DNA from: Bdellovibrio sp. UBA4095
GTDB taxonomy: Bacteria > Bdellovibrionota > Bdellovibrionia > Bdellovibrionales > Bdellovibrionaceae
Assembly (NCBI GenBank): GCA_002381805.1
Contig: DFXZ01000004.1
Coordinates: 310,001-374,000, forward strand
Direction of reading: 5' to 3'
DNA length: 64,000 bases
Shown here one piece after another: positions 33,070 to 42,119 of the stretch (positions within the stretch are counted from its first letter, which is position 1; the number at the start of each line of letters is the position of its first letter). A program made the translations under genes and the position numbers. A model generated the notes under the pieces. The model did no database searches. It had not been told where the DNA came from and saw only the letters and a list, made by a program, of their open reading frames with translations.

Positions 33070-34923
33070 ATGACCGTGAAATACAGCGGGGCCAAGAAGC
33101 TTCGGCAACTGACCAACTATTCATCATTCGAACAACTTAATGGAATTCATCCGTGGATGGATGCTGTTCAAGAAGGTTTCGTCGCCTATCGCGTGCGCGA
33201 ACTTCGAACAGGTAAGGTTGCCTACTTCAACTTTGTCCTTGCCAAAGAAATGGGTCTTATTTCTCCCGATCATCCTCATCAACTGAATGAGGACCTTGAG
33301 CAAAAACTTATCGAGACCTTCTCTCTGCAAATTATTAACGAATACGACGAACTTTCCAACCGCCGAATTGATCCAGAAACCATTCGACCTCATAAGTACA
33401 TGGCCACACGCTATCTGCAACTTCAACATGCAAATCGCCAAGGCAAAACCTCCGGCGATGGTCGTGGCATTTGGAATGGAACTGTTTATCACCGCGGCAC
33501 AACTTGGGATGTTTCCAGTCGCGGCACTGGTGTGACCTGCCTTGCGCCAGGGGCAGTCGAAGCACAGCGCCCGCTAAAGACGGGTGACACAGCTTTCGGA
33601 TACGGATGTGGCCTAGCTGAAATCGATGAACTCTTAGGAGCTTCTATCCTCGCCGAAGTTATGCATTTACAAGGGATCAACACAGAGCGAGTTCTTTGCA
33701 TTATCGATCTTGGTAAGGGTTATGGCATCGGTATTCGTGCCGGACAGAATTTGATTCGTCCAGCTCACCTCTTTCTTTACCTGAAGCAGGAAAATTATGC
33801 TCAGCTTAAGGCCGCTACGGATTATCTTATCGAGCGCCAAGTGTCCAACAAACGTTGGAACATTCAGTCGCGTGGCACAAGTCGCTTCGAAGAACTTCTG
33901 AATTACGTCAGCAAATCCTTTGCCGAGTTTACCGCACAACTGGATATCGACTATATCTTCGCTTGGCTAGACTGGGACGGAGACAACGTCCTTGCTGACG
34001 CTGGAATTATCGACTACGGAAGCGTCCGGCAATTCGGTCTTCGCCATGATAAATATCGTTACGATGATGTCGAAAGATTCTCGACAAATCTAAATGAACA
34101 AAAGCAAAAGGCCCGGTTGATCGTTCAGGTATTTGCCCAGATGGTGGACTACCTAAAAACCAAAAAGAAAAAGCCACTTCGCCATTTTGCACATCACCCT
34201 GCCATCGAAACCTTTAATCGCGAGTTCGAGCGCAAACGCTCTGAGCGTCTGCTCTACCGTATGGGCTTTAATGAAAACCAACGTGTGAATATTTTAGCGA
34301 ATCCTCGCCTGTTCGAAAAATTCGACAAGGAGTTTTCGTATTTTGAACGCGCCAAAGTTAGCGGCAGCACCGAAAAAGTTGCAGACGGAATAAACCACCC
34401 GGCACTTTATAACATGCGCTTCATTATGAAGGACTATCCCAGATTCCTGCACGACAATGAGCAACCTTTTGAAAAGCGATTCATGCGCGAGGATCTGTTC
34501 TCTAAAAAGATTTTATCGGGATTTGCAAAAACCCGAGACGCCCGCATGGGTGAAAAGCAGCGACGTCATATCGAGAATTTTCAGAAACTCTATAAGGAAC
34601 TTCTCGTTGAGGCTGCTGGTAAACAAAAGCCGGAAGCAATCCTAAGAGGGATTTGCGAAAGGGCCGAGAAGCTTAATACTGAAAAACGAATCACTGGAAA
34701 TGCCCTGATAGAAATGGTCGAAGAGATCATCACTGAAAAGAAAAAAGGGTTGGCGATGGACCAGATCCAAAAAATCATTGATCGACTGGTTTTCGAGCAT
34801 AATGGATTTCCTGAAGTTCAATCAGGCCGTTTCTATCGTGACCGCGTAAGCACTCCTGCTGTTAAGATGGATCTCTATGCTAAGCTGCTCAGCTTGGTCG
34901 AAGAGAACAAAGAATCTATCTAA
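33070..34923 (+). CDS. Divergent SelO/YdiU-family pseudokinase (protein AMPylase family)
   Basis: SelO proteins transfer AMP from ATP to protein hydroxyls and affect redox homeostasis. This 617-residue protein is distant but keeps the plan: TWDVSSRGTGVTCLAPGAVEA, LLGASILAEVMHLQGINTERVL and LDWDGDNVLADAGIIDYG. In the last, Asp305-Asn306 and Asp315 have the spacing of the catalytic and metal residues of SelO. The SelO lysine in the LKGxG motif is replaced by Arg151 (SSRGTG). The C-terminal 250 residues are charged and helical and do not resemble classical SelO. The start at 33070 follows AAGGAGCG; 14 upstream codons are ignored. Confidence 0.7.
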   Translation: MTVKYSGAKKLRQLTNYSSFEQLNGIHPWMDAVQEGFVAYRVRELRTGKVAYFNFVLAKEMGLISPDHPHQLNEDLEQKLIETFSLQIINEYDELSNRRIDPETIRPHKYMATRYLQLQHANRQGKTSGDGRGIWNGTVYHRGTTWDVSSRGTGVTCLAPGAVEAQRPLKTGDTAFGYGCGLAEIDELLGASILAEVMHLQGINTERVLCIIDLGKGYGIGIRAGQNLIRPAHLFLYLKQENYAQLKAATDYLIERQVSNKRWNIQSRGTSRFEELLNYVSKSFAEFTAQLDIDYIFAWLDWDGDNVLADAGIIDYGSVRQFGLRHDKYRYDDVERFSTNLNEQKQKARLIVQVFAQMVDYLKTKKKKPLRHFAHHPAIETFNREFERKRSERLLYRMGFNENQRVNILANPRLFEKFDKEFSYFERAKVSGSTEKVADGINHPALYNMRFIMKDYPRFLHDNEQPFEKRFMREDLFSKKILSGFAKTRDARMGEKQRRHIENFQKLYKELLVEAAGKQKPEAILRGICERAEKLNTEKRITGNALIEMVEEIITEKKKGLAMDQIQKIIDRLVFEHNGFPEVQSGRFYRDRVSTPAVKMDLYAKLLSLVEENKESI

Positions 34924-34942
34924 AAGAGCGACCAAAGCTGTC

Positions 34943-35245
34943 CTAAAAAGTTTTGGTCTTATCTTGCATTCCGGGGGAATCAACCTCCCCTTCCGGCTCT
35001 AACGGGTTGATAGGTAAAGCCACCGCAGGCGCACAATCCTGTCCCCTTACGACCTCTCCGTTAATGGTTCGAGCAACTCCTTCATAAGGCCTTAGAGTTC
35101 TGTTATAGCAAGGTAACGTACTGGTACGCGATGTGCTAAGTGATTCTGCAGGGCTAATAAATTCGGGCTCGGAACGACCCATCTGAGCGCTGGAATTGCT
35201 CAAGCCCAAAAAGAATATTAATACGGGAATTATGAAAATCTTCAT
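34943..35245 (-). CDS. Small exported protein, 100 residues
   Basis: A signal peptide (MKIFIIPVLIFFLGLSNSSA) precedes an 80-residue Ser/Thr/Pro-rich mature part with two cysteines (LPCYNR and GQDCAP) that could form a disulphide. I recognise no family. It lies alone on the minus strand between the SelO-like gene and an esterase gene. Confidence 0.6.
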   Translation of the reverse strand: MKIFIIPVLIFFLGLSNSSAQMGRSEPEFISPAESLSTSRTSTLPCYNRTLRPYEGVARTINGEVVRGQDCAPAVALPINPLEPEGEVDSPGMQDKTKTF

Positions 35246-35294
35246 AGCACCCCCACAGAGAAATTATATCACCTCAAGAGGGGATCTACTGATG

Positions 35295-35939
35295 CTAATT
35301 CTTGGCTAGGCTAGATATTTTTTCGCGGACCCAGCGGCGAATAAGAGGATATTCTTCTTCTAATAGAGAGTGATCCTTATTCATTTCCACCCATTCCACC
35401 TTGAGGCCGGCATCCTTAAGCTTGTTCACGCCGTATTTCGTCTCTTCCAAAGGAAGCACATCGTCTTCATAGCCGTGAGTAAAGAGCCAAGGTGTGTTTT
35501 TTGCCTGAACAGACAGATTATTACGCCAACGAGGATAGAAGTTAAAATAACCGCTTATGCCGACAATTCCACCTAACTTTTTAGGATAGTTCAGGCCGAC
35601 ATCGGCACTGATAAGGCACCCTTGAGAAAATCCGAAGAGAAAGATCTTCTCACTGTCCCAACCTTGATTTTCCAAGTCGTTTAAAAGATCGAAAAGTTTT
35701 TCTCGAATCTTTAAAACACCATTACTTTGAAAAGGTGGCTCCCCGTACCAGGTATAGCCATCCATGAACTTTCTTGGGGCATTCAGCAGCAAGTAGTTCA
35801 TCTCTGGAATATTTAGCTCCTCATTAAAAGAATAAAAAGGGCGTATGCTGTCCCCACGACCATGCAAAACAATCATCAAACAATCCGATTTCTTTTTGGC
35901 TGGTATAAATTTATAACGAAACAGATTTGTGGAAATCAT
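35295..35939 (-). CDS. Carboxylesterase/phospholipase-like alpha/beta hydrolase
   Basis: A 214-residue cytoplasmic hydrolase of the YpfH/carboxylesterase type. The N-terminal VLHGRGDS carries the oxyanion turn; the nucleophile elbow is FGFSQGCLISADVGL; the acid is in HGYEDDVLPLEET; and the histidine in NKDHSLLEEE. The substrate is probably a small acyl ester. Its start overlaps the stop of the S41 protease gene upstream (ATGA), so the two are co-translated. Confidence 0.88.
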   Translation of the reverse strand: MISTNLFRYKFIPAKKKSDCLMIVLHGRGDSIRPFYSFNEELNIPEMNYLLLNAPRKFMDGYTWYGEPPFQSNGVLKIREKLFDLLNDLENQGWDSEKIFLFGFSQGCLISADVGLNYPKKLGGIVGISGYFNFYPRWRNNLSVQAKNTPWLFTHGYEDDVLPLEETKYGVNKLKDAGLKVEWVEMNKDHSLLEEEYPLIRRWVREKISSLAKN

Positions 35940-37519
35940 AGGCGCACTCCTGCAATCGCTTGTGAACAGAAAAGGACCTGGCGAGCTTTCTTAAGTTGCA
36001 TGTCTTCGAATGGCAATGGTTCTTCAGTTTCTAAACAATCTTTTGCACCAGCAAATTTCCCCAAACTGCGAACCTTTTTCGCTGGAGCTCGCAGTGGATT
36101 CATAAATTGATCGGCCTCACGGCCCATGCTGATGTTATCAAAGTGAACTTTTATATCCGGCTCTAAACCAGTCATTTGCGGCGAATGCCCTGACGGTAAA
36201 TAGTAAAAACCCTTTGTTTCAAAGATCGCAATTTTATTGTTCTGTGCCCACAGCTCGCCCTCTTGGAAGGAGCCTTTTCCGAATGTTCTCTCGCCGACCA
36301 TAACCGCGCGACCAAGATCACGCAGGGCTCCCGCCACGATTTCCGATGCACTGGCGGAAGCTCCATTTACAAGAACCGCCATTGGCTTATCGAAAACTTT
36401 TTCTTCTCCACCGAAATAGGTTTCCGCTTTTTTTGCTGCATCCAAATATCTGACTTCAAAAATCTTTTCATCAGGACCGACGAAAAGGCTCGTTATACAG
36501 GCCGCCTCTTCCATTTGGCCCCCCGGATTGTCTCTTAGGTCCAAAAGAAGGCCACGGACTCCGGCATTGTTGACGATAGCAAGAGACTCTTTCATTTTGT
36601 CGCAAGAGCCTTTTGCGAATTTATTAATTGCAATCACCGCAACAGGCTTTATTCCCTCAATGACACGCGTAGAGACAGTGGCCACGGTGGATTCTGTTCT
36701 GGTCAATGATACTTCTTGCTCTTGACCATTACGTTCTAAAAGCAACTCAACAGAGGCGCCCATGTCGCCTTTAAGCAATTCTGAAACTCGGCCCTGCATC
36801 AGTCCGTTTAACTTCAATCCGTCGACAGCCAGCAGAATATCTCCTCGCTTAAGACCAGCGGCCGCCGCAGGACTTCCTTCCGTCACCTTACGAATGACAT
36901 AGCGGCCAGAGGATCGACCAAGAGAGAAACCCAAGGAAGCGGACCGATTGTCTGCCTTGGACACCACCTCTTTGAACATATCTAAAGGCATAAAGTAAGT
37001 GTGAGGATCTCGAAAAACGGAGATAAAGCCATTCAGTCCCAAGCCCACCATCATTGGTAACTGCGAAGACGGTATGTACTTGTTCATCAACTCATCCCAA
37101 GTCTTCTCGAATGAGATTTTTGACCAAACTGGTGATTGAGCTGCATAAAATTGCTGCCAAGGTTCTAGCTGTTTTTTCTCTGAGCTCAGGTCTGCCGTAG
37201 AGGCATGGCTGACGTCCCGCAAAGAACCATCAAATCCCAGGGTAAGATTAAAGCGATTTGCGACGGTGAGCACAGCATTAGCACACGCTAAGAAATATCT
37301 TTCAGAACTTAGACATGTCTGGTCCTGCAAAAGGTCGTCTAGAGGGCCGGTGCTAAGACTCGTGTCGGCCCAATATTGCTCCACGGACTTAACCTTGGAA
37401 GTCTCATAGTGGCGAACGGCGGAAAGCGAACTCCCCAATGCCAGAACGAATAATGAGATTATGAAAAATCGAGGTGAACGTACCACTGCAGGGCCTCCAA
37501 CAGTGACCTTCCTGAGCAA
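35936..37519 (-). CDS. Carboxy-terminal processing protease (S41) with PDZ domain
   Basis: A 527-residue periplasmic serine protease. The N-terminal segment (about 17-35) is a signal anchor or signal peptide. A PDZ domain follows at about 190-275 (VTEGSPAAAAGLKRGDILLAVDG). The S41 catalytic domain shows LLLDLRDNPGGQMEEA, the nucleophile Ser in NGASASASEIVAGAL and the Lys in GERTFGKGSFQEG. About 70 residues follow the catalytic core. Members trim C-termini of envelope proteins or amidases. It forms a two-gene unit with the esterase gene and is divergent from hldD. Confidence 0.92.
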   Translation of the reverse strand: MLRKVTVGGPAVVRSPRFFIISLFVLALGSSLSAVRHYETSKVKSVEQYWADTSLSTGPLDDLLQDQTCLSSERYFLACANAVLTVANRFNLTLGFDGSLRDVSHASTADLSSEKKQLEPWQQFYAAQSPVWSKISFEKTWDELMNKYIPSSQLPMMVGLGLNGFISVFRDPHTYFMPLDMFKEVVSKADNRSASLGFSLGRSSGRYVIRKVTEGSPAAAAGLKRGDILLAVDGLKLNGLMQGRVSELLKGDMGASVELLLERNGQEQEVSLTRTESTVATVSTRVIEGIKPVAVIAINKFAKGSCDKMKESLAIVNNAGVRGLLLDLRDNPGGQMEEAACITSLFVGPDEKIFEVRYLDAAKKAETYFGGEEKVFDKPMAVLVNGASASASEIVAGALRDLGRAVMVGERTFGKGSFQEGELWAQNNKIAIFETKGFYYLPSGHSPQMTGLEPDIKVHFDNISMGREADQFMNPLRAPAKKVRSLGKFAGAKDCLETEEPLPFEDMQLKKARQVLFCSQAIAGVRL

Positions 37520-37660
37520 CTGTTATGCCTGCTCAGATGGCTTCTATTGCGTTATGGCAGTGATTTCATGAAGAAAATGCATATTTGAACAGAGCTTCAT
37601 CAACGCCTCTTTCAGGCTTATTTCTTGAGTAACTTGGGGGTCTGTAATAAGTTCAAAAAC

Positions 37661-38629
37661 ATGATTATAGTGACAGGTGCTAACGGCTTTATTGGAAGTG
37701 TCATGGTGTGGGAACTCAATGAAAAGGAGTTTACCGATGTCGTGGCGGTGGATTCGATCTCTTTACAAGAGCGAAACCTTTTAACGAAACGGCAATACAA
37801 CCGTTTTCTGGAGAAGGACCAGCTTTGGCCGTTTTTGGATTCTGATGAAGCCATCCAAAAAGTGACCTGGGTGATCCATATGGGAGCTTGTTCATCAACC
37901 ACAGAGACCAACAAAGACTTTTTGTGGGAAAACAACACTTACTACACTCAACGAATTTTTGAGTGGTGCACGAAGCACAATAAGTCCCTGATCTACGCTT
38001 CGAGTGCCGCCACCTACGGATCTGGAGAACTCGGTTTCGACGATACGACTGATCCTGAAAGGCTGCGCCCTCTGAATCTCTATGGCGAGTCCAAGGTTGC
38101 CTTTGATCGTTGGGCCCTTAAACAAACTCAAACTCCTCCGCATTGGTACGGCCTTAAGTTCTTTAATGTATTCGGGCCTAACGAGTATCACAAGGGCCCC
38201 ATGTCTAGTGTGGCATTCAAAGCATTTCACCAAATTCAAGAAAAGGGATCGCTGGGTCTATTTAAGTCCGCAAATCCCGAATACAAAGATGGCGAATTCA
38301 TGCGTGACTTCGTCTACGTGAAGGATGTTACTGGCTGGATGGCCGAGCTGATGGATAAAAAACCCAAAAATGGTGTTTATAACATGGGCTTTGGAAAACC
38401 TCGAACTTGGCTAGATCTTGCGTCTGCCGTATTTAAAGCCTTGGGTAAAAAAACGGAAATTAACTGGCTGGAGATGCCAGAAAATATTCGCGGCCAATAT
38501 CAGTATTTTACCGAAGCTAAAACAGATAAGTGGTTGGCTGCAGGTATGAGTCCGGCTAAATGGCCTCTGGAAAAAGCTGTGGAAGACTACGTTAAAAACT
38601 ATCTTTCTAAGGAAGATCCTTCCCTTTAA
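37661..38629 (+). CDS. hldD: ADP-L-glycero-D-manno-heptose 6-epimerase
   Basis: Makes the L-glycero heptose of lipopolysaccharide inner core. The 322 residues are a short-chain dehydrogenase/epimerase: NADP-binding TGANGFIGS, the catalytic region IYASSAATYG, YGESK with Tyr and Lys, and the HldD-typical FFNVFGPNEYHKG and MRDFVYVKDV. The family begins MIIVTG, so ATG 37661 is taken over the open TTG at 37625, though the ribosome site is weak. Its presence predicts an LPS inner core with heptose. The hydroxylase gene starts 12 bases downstream. Confidence 0.92.
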   Translation: MIIVTGANGFIGSVMVWELNEKEFTDVVAVDSISLQERNLLTKRQYNRFLEKDQLWPFLDSDEAIQKVTWVIHMGACSSTTETNKDFLWENNTYYTQRIFEWCTKHNKSLIYASSAATYGSGELGFDDTTDPERLRPLNLYGESKVAFDRWALKQTQTPPHWYGLKFFNVFGPNEYHKGPMSSVAFKAFHQIQEKGSLGLFKSANPEYKDGEFMRDFVYVKDVTGWMAELMDKKPKNGVYNMGFGKPRTWLDLASAVFKALGKKTEINWLEMPENIRGQYQYFTEAKTDKWLAAGMSPAKWPLEKAVEDYVKNYLSKEDPSL

Positions 38630-38641
38630 AGGAAGACAAAT

Positions 38642-40384
38642 ATGAAAACTGACTTTCTGCCTCCGCATCTTAGAAAGTACATCGTAGAACAGCATTATGA
38701 AAAGTACACCCCGATTGATCAGGCTGTGTGGCGCTATATCCTTCGCCAATTGCGCTCTTATTTGTCTAAGCACGCCCACGAGTGCTACCTAGAAGGCCTA
38801 CGAAAAACAGGTATAAATGTCGATCGCATCCCACGCATTGAAGAGATCAGTCAAAAGCTGCAAGATTTTGGTTGGAGAGCCCTGCCCGTCAGTGGATTTA
38901 TTCCTCCCGCAGCCTTTATGGAATTGCAATCCCTGGGAGTGCTACCGATTGCTTCGGATATGAGAACATTGCAACATCTGCTTTACACGCCTGCTCCCGA
39001 CATCGTTCACGAGGCTGCGGGACATGCACCCATACTTATTCATCCAGAATTTTCTAACTATCTTCGCCAATATGCGCAGGTCGCAAAAAAGGCCATCCTA
39101 ACCAAAGAAGACATCGATCTCTATGAAGCTATTCGCGAGCTGTCGGATTTGAAAGAGAATCCAAACTCCACAGAGCAAGAAATTCAAACAGCGGAAGCCC
39201 GTCTTGAACACATCAGTAAGAACATTACGCTTATTTCCGAGGCTTCTGAACTTTCTCGCATGAACTGGTGGACCGCGGAGTATGGGTTGATTGGCGATAT
39301 TAACAGTCCCAAGATATTTGGAGCCGGCCTTCTTTCCAGTGTCGGCGAAGCCAAGTGGTGCCTAAGCCCGAAGGTTAAAAAAATTCCACTTAGTGTTGAT
39401 TGCATCAAAGTCGGATATGATATCACCGAGCCACAACCGCAACTCTTTGTGACACCTGATTTCGAAACTCTCAGTGTCGTGCTTGAAGAAATGGCCGCTC
39501 AAATGGCTTTCCGAGTAGGCGGGTTAAAAGGTTTAAACAAAGCTTTAGAGGCTCGCTCAGTGAATACGGCAGAGCTGAATTCTGGCATTCAGATTTCAGG
39601 ACAAATTGTCGAGGTGATCAAAGATAATAATGAAGTGCCCGTCTATCTTAGACTGCAGGGGCCTTCTCAACTTTGCTATCAAGACCTTGAACTGCCAGGT
39701 CACGACAAGCGCTATCACGAACACGGCTTTGGCACGCCTCTTGGTGAACTCAAGAAGTTTCCGGGACGTTGCCCCTCTAGCCTTAACGAATCCGAGTGGT
39801 CCCAGTTGTCTGCTGAACCTGGGATGTTAACAACACTTGAGTATAACTCTGGGGTTATTGTGAGGGGTGTCGTGCAGGAGCGGACTCTACGCGATGACAA
39901 GACCATCATTTTAACTTTGAACGAAGCCAAAGCGGAATACCAAGGCCGCATTCTCTTTGAACCTTCTTGGGGAACCTACGACATTGCGATTGGGACCACC
40001 GTCAGTTCCGTTTTTGGCGGGCCGGCGGATCGGGAAGCTTTCGGAGAAACCGACGACTTTATCGCAAAGCGAGTCGTTGTACCAAAATACTCTGAAAAGC
40101 AGATTCAGCTGCATCTGCTATATGGAAATGTCCGACGGATGCGAGACGATCGTTTGGATGGAAATTTGCTTGAGGAAAAGCTCGCGCCCCTTTTGGCGGA
40201 TCTCGAAATGAATTTCCCAGAAGACTGGCTGCTAAGACTAGAGGCTCTAGAACTTCTTAAAGTTCGCGCCCCCCAATCGACCCTGCTTAGAGAAATTGAA
40301 GCACAACTTCAGTCCATCCAAAAAAAGGACGCCGCAACCCACGATATGATCCAAGATGGGCTGGCATTAGTGGGAGAGCTCTAA
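38642..40384 (+). CDS. phhA: Aromatic amino acid hydroxylase (phenylalanine 4-monooxygenase), long form
   Basis: An iron- and pterin-dependent enzyme expected to turn phenylalanine into tyrosine. The iron ligands are His123 and His128 in VHEAAGHAP and Glu213 in WTAEYGLIG. At 580 residues it is twice the usual bacterial length. About 45 extra residues (145-200) lie between the ligands, and about 300 C-terminal residues (from about 315) are unrelated to the catalytic domain and contain repeated strand-rich stretches. Long forms of this type occur in some other bacteria. The product tyrosine could feed the 4-hydroxyphenylpyruvate dioxygenase encoded 3 kb away. TAAAGGAAG marks the ribosome site. 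Confidence 0.85.
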   Translation: MKTDFLPPHLRKYIVEQHYEKYTPIDQAVWRYILRQLRSYLSKHAHECYLEGLRKTGINVDRIPRIEEISQKLQDFGWRALPVSGFIPPAAFMELQSLGVLPIASDMRTLQHLLYTPAPDIVHEAAGHAPILIHPEFSNYLRQYAQVAKKAILTKEDIDLYEAIRELSDLKENPNSTEQEIQTAEARLEHISKNITLISEASELSRMNWWTAEYGLIGDINSPKIFGAGLLSSVGEAKWCLSPKVKKIPLSVDCIKVGYDITEPQPQLFVTPDFETLSVVLEEMAAQMAFRVGGLKGLNKALEARSVNTAELNSGIQISGQIVEVIKDNNEVPVYLRLQGPSQLCYQDLELPGHDKRYHEHGFGTPLGELKKFPGRCPSSLNESEWSQLSAEPGMLTTLEYNSGVIVRGVVQERTLRDDKTIILTLNEAKAEYQGRILFEPSWGTYDIAIGTTVSSVFGGPADREAFGETDDFIAKRVVVPKYSEKQIQLHLLYGNVRRMRDDRLDGNLLEEKLAPLLADLEMNFPEDWLLRLEALELLKVRAPQSTLLREIEAQLQSIQKKDAATHDMIQDGLALVGEL

Positions 40385-41176
40385 ATGAAAAGGCCTTTTG
40401 ACGTTCGTGTGGTGCTGGTTCGCTCCTTATATGAAAGAAATATTGGAGCCACAAGCAGAGCCATGAGCAACATGGGAATGGACAAGCTCATCCTAATCGC
40501 ACCCCAATGTGAACTCACCTATGAGGCGCAAAAGGCAGCAGCGACTGGACAGAATGGATTGCAAAATCGAGTCACTTATTCTGACTGGAATGAATTTCTT
40601 AAAGAAGAACCAGAGAGCATTAAAATATGTTTCACAGCAAGAGATGGCAAAGGCCGCCAGGTTCGAGACATTGATGAAGTTTTGACCGACATTAAAAACC
40701 ACGCTCCCCAGTTTCAACACCAGAGTGATCTGCCTTACACGGTTCATCTGGTTTTTGGCCCGGAAGACTGGGGCCTCTCTGCCGAGGACCTCGAGCATGC
40801 AAATTTCTGTGCGTGCCTTCCCACCTTTGGAGAGAACTGGAGCCTGAATTTGGCTCAAGCGACGTTGCTTGCGATGTTTTCTCTGCGCAAAGCCTGGGGC
40901 GGCAATCGAACAAGACTCGATGGAGGAAAGGCCCGAAGGGCTCCTCAGGGACTGGATGGGATCAACCCCGATCAGACTTTAAGAACCTGGCTTGAAGAGA
41001 TGGGTTTCGATATCACTCGACAGCGTAAAATCAACGTCTACACCGTACTAAGGCGCATGCTTTTACAGAACACTCCCACCAAGAAAGAACTAGTAATACT
41101 CGAAACCGTCCTACAGCAGAGCATTCGCAAACTACGAGAGTGGAAAGAACTTCAGAAAAATAAAAACTCGGACTAA
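40385..41176 (+). CDS. trmJ: TrmJ-like tRNA/rRNA 2'-O-methyltransferase (SpoU class)
   Basis: A knotted-fold (SPOUT) methyltransferase that probably modifies the 2'-hydroxyl of position 32 in tRNA. The 263 residues begin VRVVLVRSLYERNIGATSRAM, then the SAM-binding VHLVFGPEDWGLSAEDLEHAN and SLNLAQATLLAMFSLRKAW, the three SpoU motifs in order. The C-terminal extension of about 80 residues is as in TrmJ. The start codon directly follows the stop of the hydroxylase gene. Confidence 0.88.
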   Translation: MKRPFDVRVVLVRSLYERNIGATSRAMSNMGMDKLILIAPQCELTYEAQKAAATGQNGLQNRVTYSDWNEFLKEEPESIKICFTARDGKGRQVRDIDEVLTDIKNHAPQFQHQSDLPYTVHLVFGPEDWGLSAEDLEHANFCACLPTFGENWSLNLAQATLLAMFSLRKAWGGNRTRLDGGKARRAPQGLDGINPDQTLRTWLEEMGFDITRQRKINVYTVLRRMLLQNTPTKKELVILETVLQQSIRKLREWKELQKNKNSD

Positions 41177-41201
41177 TCCCAGCGCAAAATAGATGGCTGG
41201 G

Positions 41202-41627
41202 TTAGATAGAGGCTGTCTGCTGCTGAAGAGTGTCTTCTTTTTGCCGGATAGCCCTTAGGCGGCGATCCACTTTGCCCAGTGCATTTGCCACGCTCTGGCC
41301 TAAATCATTCAGCTCATGAATGCGCTTCAAAATTTCACTATCTTCGGTGCCCAATAAACGCAAACTTTCAAGCTTTGCCGTATTCAAATCGATTTCTTTG
41401 TTAATCGATTCCAATTTCTGGTTAAGCTTTTTCCGATCATCCGTCAAAGCACGCATTAACTCCCGAACTTCGTTAAGTCCCAGCAGTTCTAGCTTTCCAG
41501 CTTCAAATGAATCAGAAATTTTGGATTTTCCATCAGATGGTTGGTCTTCCTTCTGGAACGCTTCCAAGAACAAAGACCATTCATTTTTGAGGGCTTGTAC
41601 GATCGACTTTCTACTGTCATCACCCAT
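41202..41627 (-). CDS. Cytoplasmic coiled-coil protein, 141 residues
   Basis: A charged helical protein with no signal peptide. Heptad-like patterns run from about 50 to 135 (EVRELMRALTDDRKKLNQKL and SVANALGKVDRRLRAIRQKE), so a long coiled coil is likely. I recognise no family. It is followed in the same direction from the PspC gene 25 bases upstream, so the two may be co-transcribed. A hairpin without a T-run (41173-41205) covers its stop and the convergent trmJ stop. Confidence 0.6.
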   Translation of the reverse strand: MGDDSRKSIVQALKNEWSLFLEAFQKEDQPSDGKSKISDSFEAGKLELLGLNEVRELMRALTDDRKKLNQKLESINKEIDLNTAKLESLRLLGTEDSEILKRIHELNDLGQSVANALGKVDRRLRAIRQKEDTLQQQTASI

Positions 41628-41652
41628 ATATATTCAATTACTCCTGCGCTTC

Positions 41653-42048
41653 TTAAAGCGACTTTGACGGTATATCAGACTTGGGAATCAAAAAGTATCC
41701 CAATCCGTAAACCAAGATAGCGGCCCCGAAGGTGACTAAGCCGAACAAGAAGAAAGCTGTTCGGACCAGGCCTACTTCGATTCCGTATCTAGAGGCTATT
41801 CTAGCACACACTCCAAGAAGCTTTCTATCTAGAGCTTGGTCCAGTCTGTCGACGCGGGGCAGACAAATTGCCAAGATCAAATATAAAAGGATTCCGGTTC
41901 CAAACCAAAGGACTGCAACCAGCCAAATGACGCGAAGAATCCAAGTTTCGATCCCTAAAGTCTCGCCTAGACCCTTACAGACCCCAGCCAAAACTCCTAC
42001 ATTAGACCGAGTCCATCGGTAATTCATCGTTTGCGAATTGCTAGTCAT
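41653..42048 (-). CDS. PspC-domain membrane protein with two repeats
   Basis: A 131-residue protein with two PspC-like units. The first is RWTRSNVGVLAGVCKGLGETLGI followed by a membrane segment (LRVIWLVAVLWFGTGILLYLILAICLP). The second is LDRKLLGVCARIASRYGIEVGLVRTAFFLFGLVTFGAAILVYGLGYFLIP. PspC proteins take part in the phage-shock response to inner membrane stress. No pspA or pspF gene is seen here. The coiled-coil gene follows 25 bases downstream. Confidence 0.88.
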   Translation of the reverse strand: MTSNSQTMNYRWTRSNVGVLAGVCKGLGETLGIETWILRVIWLVAVLWFGTGILLYLILAICLPRVDRLDQALDRKLLGVCARIASRYGIEVGLVRTAFFLFGLVTFGAAILVYGLGYFLIPKSDIPSKSL

Positions 42049-42119
42049 TGATGCCTCTCAAAGTAAAATTTGTGTGCTCATTCTACTTTGTCTAGCGGCC
42101 CCCCGTAAATGAGAAGACT

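Noticed and set aside
34930..34958. Stem GACCAAA/TTTGGTC after the SelO-like gene
   Set aside because: Seven-base AT-rich stem, long loop and no T-run; too weak for a terminator call.
41173..41205. Hairpin over the trmJ and coiled-coil gene stops
   Set aside because: The stem is imperfect and no T-run follows on either strand; not called a terminator.
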